Origin: Opitutia bacterium UBA4506
Lineage (GTDB): Bacteria; Verrucomicrobiota; Verrucomicrobiia; Opitutales; Puniceicoccaceae
Direction: 5' to 3'
Assembly (NCBI GenBank): GCA_002388665.1
Contig: DGMY01000076.1
Span: 1-42,883, forward strand
Length of the DNA: 42,883 bases
How positions within the stretch are numbered: the first letter of the stretch is position 1; each line of letters starts with the position of its first letter. Both the position numbers and the translations under genes were made by a program. Positions 40,701 to 42,883 of the stretch are shown piece after piece. Below the pieces are notes generated by a model. It was not told the DNA's origin, ran no database searches, and worked only from the letters and a program-made list of their open reading frames with translations.

Positions 40701-41393
40701 CTCATCGGCTGCAAACTCGACCAAGGGAGCGGCAACAAAATCGGCAGGGGAATCACCAACCGTACTCGGGCCCACCAGCAAGCGAGCGGGTTGATTTACC
40801 CCACCCTGATCCTGAATCGTGATCCCGCTGGATCCCCCGTGACTGTCCTCATCCAACCCGTTGACGGCAGCATTCGGAGAGAACGCAAAAGTGGAGGGAC
40901 TATTGAGAATATTTCCCTGCGCCCCGACATCCGCTGCCACATCGAATCCGGTTCCTTCGTTGCCGCTGACCAACCAATTCAACAACCGGGCCTGGCTACC
41001 CTGACTATTGGAGGCATTCACAATGGTCTGGGATACGATGGAGGGAATCTGGCTGTAATCCGCAACTCCCCCATTCCCATACGCACCGACCCAGCGGCCG
41101 CTGGCATCGGTCGTGTCGGCCAAGGATGCGTCCAGATCGGACCGTACGGTCGTGCGCTGATCCGGCCCCGTAAACTTCTGCAACTCCCCGAGTGCAATCG
41201 ACACTCCGAGCCGAGCATTCTGCTGGGCCAACAGCCTCATTTGATTATCCCCCGAAATACTCGATTCGACCGATATCAAGGCCGAAACCCCCAAGAGTAA
41301 AAGGAGCAAAAATGCCATCAGACTCAAGGAGATCACTAGTGCAAACCCACCTTTGGGGCGGGATCGCTCAATCTTGGGGACCATAAACAACAT
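37734..41393 (-). CDS. Giant pseudopilin-like protein resembling Verru_Chthon cassette protein A
   Basis: A 1219-residue protein whose N-terminus has a type IV prepilin-like form: a short basic leader, GGFALVISLSLMAF, then a continuous hydrophobic helix of about 20 residues (LLLLLLGVSALISVESS) with an acidic residue, as in pseudopilins. The rest is a long polar domain (RLGVSIALGELQKFTGPDQRTT..., and near the end AWIEMTVQRIPDY). This matches the Verru_Chthon cassette protein A family, described as conserved cassettes of Verrucomicrobiota with unknown role. Cassette partners B, C and D are not in the window. It is preceded by motif copy 7 and coupled to the next small secreted protein, so it may be induced with the enzymes. 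The start is ATG 41393 or 41384. Confidence 0.75.
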   Translation of the reverse strand: MLFMVPKIERSRPKGGFALVISLSLMAFLLLLLLGVSALISVESSISGDNQMRLLAQQNARLGVSIALGELQKFTGPDQRTTVRSDLDASLADTTDASGRWVGAYGNGGVADYSQIPSIVSQTIVNASNSQGSQARLLNWLVSGNEGTGFDVAADVGAQGNILNSPSTFAFSPNAAVNGLDEDSHGGSSGITIQDQGGVNQPARLLVGPSTVGDSPADFVAAPLVEFAADESGNRSGSYAWWVGDENAKARINLPMATGDQAALAFVSSQRDAVELMDAIHPSGSTTLDEGDMLDPTGGSGFYDPSNSDLASVISRNLFPFLSPPASDELETMAQYRFHDVSARSASVLSDTYAGGLKKDLSALLATGSIVPADTDLIFPPEEGSYDFVGVPTWGELRSFAQTTSSEDGLLPRAPDMGTNPLYSGAPVATNVGVAPVMTYAAYGFRFIAPDGDAVGNRVGLAIVPIVVLWNPYTTTIRGRDDGGDVVRYEVGFRKAFAGDFQLQGRPQSSGAVGSYTWVEDDVIGTYTMEEYGAENFFRFVIESPSGGIGPGESLIFTLKNNGEDYQSGQNVLSNGNNDNYFVMVPDYTTTITAALGENAYYRVASDNHDDSSTPMTMFGYSTKYSNNENWRSGWLEAYFGSPDMGSSRPNRSYPWSSSYEAMGIYQFFSPISGPFLNRPPYGNGSSGYAVSSGSTGLVQPEATLETNMTIGQPAWRIVIRTAFSNIASDTASLEFGRGRWMLQSNVRSFMAMNFVGKPANQSWPSGLTSDDDDKHATSGTGLEQLRNDTTLYEFRPDSMPLMGIGQFQHANLGWFGKGPSYAIGNSNGGSGIQTDGGTVRPEVLFEEATFSTGSNAPANRIKAYYDSAWLLNRAIWDRYFVSTIPNAGTGKQSVPADTNSTPIPDVLPNPNHLMSKGASDADLRDADKAAANLILAGGFNINSTSEQAWRAVLGGMNQLDYDPTEFNVGGPAWAKATFSRFSEPTTNDTTSAWLGYKQLNEAQIARLAKNIVEEIRARGPFVSLGDFINRRLYTSDPEIQPGDVRLKGPIQAAIDAVTTGPEAINSIDTGSTLNFLDSSSESYKVVSSFRNAVTDPFTAGSHDPENPTPPYGTSGAGSPQFLTQADVLSAIGNRLTARSDTFVIRSYGEVPNPFSPSDISAKAWIEMTVQRIPDYVDPSISAEEDLSDLPDSPAKLANSLYGRKYEIISSRWLSEDEI

Positions 41394-41539
41394 GAGGTTT
41401 GAAAGAGATCAGGGTCAGCAGACTTTCGAAGAGGGGGGATACTCGAGGGAACCAGCATTCCCTAAATCGGGAAGTTTGATTGAAACTCAAGTTAACAGGG
41501 GATTACCATCTCATCAATCGCTCAGAACCCATCCATTGA

Positions 41540-41567
41540 CAACCCATTATCTACTTTATCAGTTAGT
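41540..41567 (-). promoter_or_regulatory. Regulon motif copy 7 (upstream of the Verru_Chthon-A-like gene)
   Basis: On the minus strand ACTAACTGATAAAGT starts at 41567 and TTG lies at 41542-41540. It has one mismatch (first base) to the consensus. It is 147 bases from the giant gene start and, on the other side, 45 bases ahead of LacI regulator 3. Confidence 0.82.
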
Positions 41568-41612
41568 ATACTTTACACCTCCCCTACTATCGCTTCCCCC
41601 CATCTGAGCCCC

Positions 41613-42665
41613 ATGACTGAACCCAAGAGAATCCGCCTCAAAGACATCGCCGCAGAAGCCGGCGTCTCGACTATGCTAGTGTCCGTCGCCCTCCGGGGGA
41701 TGCCGGGCGTCGCCGAATCCACACGGAAGAAGATCAAAGAGTGCGCGGAAAAAATGGGATATAAACCCGACCCCGCCCTATCGGCTTTGGCCGACTACCG
41801 TCGACGGACCCGCCCGCCCAGTTCGTACACTCAAATCGCCTACGTCACCGATCATCCCATCAAGAACGACCCCCGCTGGAACTTCGCGAACGAATTCTAC
41901 CTCGGCGCCAAGGCCCGCGGCCTCGAGTACGGATACGAAGTGGTCCCCTATTGGTTAAACGAGCACGGCTGCACCCAGCGAAAAGCGAGTTCCATCCTCT
42001 TCAACCGGGGAATCAAAGGGCTTCTCATCGCACCCCTGGCTGAAGACAATGGCAGTCTGGAACTCACCTGGAAGCATTTCTCCTCGGTCGCAATTGGCAC
42101 TTCGCTCGCCAACCCCAAGCTCGACCAAGTGGCGTTCGACCATCACGACGCCATGCAATTCTCCCTCCACAAACTTCGCGAGAAAGGGTACCGCAGAATC
42201 GGCCTCCTTCTGCGCAACCCCAGCACCCGCGTGCGCCACAATTCCCTCGACGCCTACGTGGGAGACCAGTACCGCATGAAATCAGAGTACACGATCCCTC
42301 CCCTTTTACAGGATGATTTTTCATCCTCCGAGTTCTGGGAATGGTTCGATGCCCATCAACCGGACGCCCTCATCACCGACAGCGATTACACGATCACCGA
42401 CCTCCTCAACGAAAGAGGCCTGCAGGCCCCCCGCGATGTCGGGGTGGTGTCCTACAGCAAATTCAGCAACGAGAACGTCCACATTTCCGCCGTAAACCAG
42501 AATCTTCAGATCATCGGAGCCACCGCCGTTGACCGCCTTCACACCAACCTCCTGCGCAACGCCTACGGCATCCCCGAACATACCAACGCCGTTCTAGTCC
42601 AAGGCTACTGGAATGAAGGGACGACACTCCGTCAGCAACACTCTGCCGAGGCGAAGCAAGGCTAA
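41613..42665 (+). CDS. LacI-family transcriptional regulator 3 (paralogue of regulator 1)
   Basis: A 350-residue LacI-type regulator starting at ATG 41613. The DNA-binding part is RIRLKDIAAEAGVSTMLVSVALRG with GVAESTRKKIKECAEKMGYKPDPALSALADYRR, nearly the same as in regulator 1, and the sensor domain shares FNRGIKGLLIAPL, KLREKGYRRIGLLL and ATAVDRLHTNLLRNAYG. Sequence similarity runs through the whole length, so duplication is likely. The recognition helices are close enough to read the same or very similar operators. It sits divergently from the Verru_Chthon-A-like gene, with motif copy 7 in the shared intergenic DNA, the same arrangement as regulator 1. Effector unknown. Confidence 0.93.
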   Translation: MTEPKRIRLKDIAAEAGVSTMLVSVALRGMPGVAESTRKKIKECAEKMGYKPDPALSALADYRRRTRPPSSYTQIAYVTDHPIKNDPRWNFANEFYLGAKARGLEYGYEVVPYWLNEHGCTQRKASSILFNRGIKGLLIAPLAEDNGSLELTWKHFSSVAIGTSLANPKLDQVAFDHHDAMQFSLHKLREKGYRRIGLLLRNPSTRVRHNSLDAYVGDQYRMKSEYTIPPLLQDDFSSSEFWEWFDAHQPDALITDSDYTITDLLNERGLQAPRDVGVVSYSKFSNENVHISAVNQNLQIIGATAVDRLHTNLLRNAYGIPEHTNAVLVQGYWNEGTTLRQQHSAEAKQG

Positions 42666-42715
42666 CAAAGGCCAGAGCCGCCCCAGTTCCGCATGCTTCC
42701 AAGCGCTCCCACAAC

Positions 42716-42775
42716 GTAGCTGAGGCGTCCCGCCTCAGGGCCGGGGGAGAATCAGAAGCGGGACGCATCTGCTAC
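42716..42775 (+). repeat. 60-bp palindromic element, first copy of right array
   Basis: GTAGCTGAGGCGTCCCGC to GCGGGACGCATCTGCTAC. The outer pentamers GTAGC/GCTAC are perfect inverted copies. It begins 51 bases after the stop of LacI regulator 3 and repeats the element found at 4172-4448. Confidence 0.82.
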
Positions 42776-42823
42776 CTTTCTCGAGGACCATTTGGGACAA
42801 CCACTCACAAGCGGTCCCACAAC

Positions 42824-42883
42824 GTAGCTGAGGCGTCCCGCCTCAGACCCCAGGGAGGATCAGAAGCGGGACGCATCTGCTAC
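42824..42883 (+). repeat. 60-bp palindromic element, second copy of right array, at the window edge
   Basis: Same ends as the previous copy, 108 bases further on, the period seen in the left array. The window ends exactly at its last base, so the array may continue. Confidence 0.82.

Noticed and set aside
1..42883. tRNA, rRNA, exosortase, transporter or complete transposase genes
   Set aside because: I looked for their characteristic sequences and proteins and found none. PEP-CTERM substrates are present but their exosortase must be encoded elsewhere.

Overview
The window looks like an accessory, polysaccharide-degrading stretch of a Verrucomicrobiota chromosome, most likely class Opitutae (inference). 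The evidence is four proteins with PEP-CTERM-type sorting tails, a giant pseudopilin-like protein resembling the Verru_Chthon cassette A family, three LacI-type regulators, many secreted carbohydrate-active enzymes with no SusC/SusD pair, and starts that mostly lack a Shine-Dalgarno sequence. No rRNA, tRNA, CRISPR array or complete transposase was seen.

Layout. Positions 1-4150 (mostly minus strand) are a scrap-yard of two orphan RHS C-terminal tips, each followed by AT-rich small genes that could be toxin/immunity cargo. A YafQ-type toxin-antitoxin pair and GC-rich non-coding relic DNA lie between them. Positions 4172-4448 hold three copies of a ~60-bp palindromic element in a ~108-bp tandem array. 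The same element reappears at 42716-42883, so the carbohydrate block is bracketed by it.

Positions 4.5-42.7 kb are the carbohydrate block. It contains a GH28-like enzyme (minus); a 1348-residue clan-A hydrolase with C-terminal CBM9-like domain, a GH10 xylanase and an SGNH esterase (plus); a pyruvyl-transferase-like protein; two autotransporter-repeat PEP-CTERM proteins; LacI regulator 1; two tandem CE4-type deacetylases and an alpha/beta esterase; a PEP-CTERM/LacI divergent pair; a sulfatase; another PEP-CTERM protein; and a minus-strand operon of two Asp-box beta-propellers (one clearly GH74-like) around a DUF5696-like hydrolase. It ends with a DUF4380-like protein, a small secreted protein coupled to the giant Verru_Chthon-A-like protein, and LacI regulator 3.

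The main discovery is a DNA motif, CCTAACTGATAAAGT followed after exactly 10 bases by TTG. It occurs seven times, always between genes, and always in the same orientation relative to an adjacent secreted-enzyme or surface-protein gene. It lies ahead of the GH28-like gene, the large hydrolase/GH10 unit, two PEP-CTERM genes, the deacetylase unit, the propeller operon and the Verru_Chthon-A-like gene. Two of the seven sites share their intergenic region with closely related LacI genes (17293 and 41613). I infer one regulon that coordinates enzymes, surface proteins and a possible pilus-like export component for a decorated plant-type hemicellulose or pectin. Proteins with signal peptides would depolymerise and de-acetylate outside the cytoplasm; enzymes without one (GH28-like, sulfatase, esterase, DUF5696-like) would finish oligosaccharides inside. 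No transporter or exosortase is present in the window.
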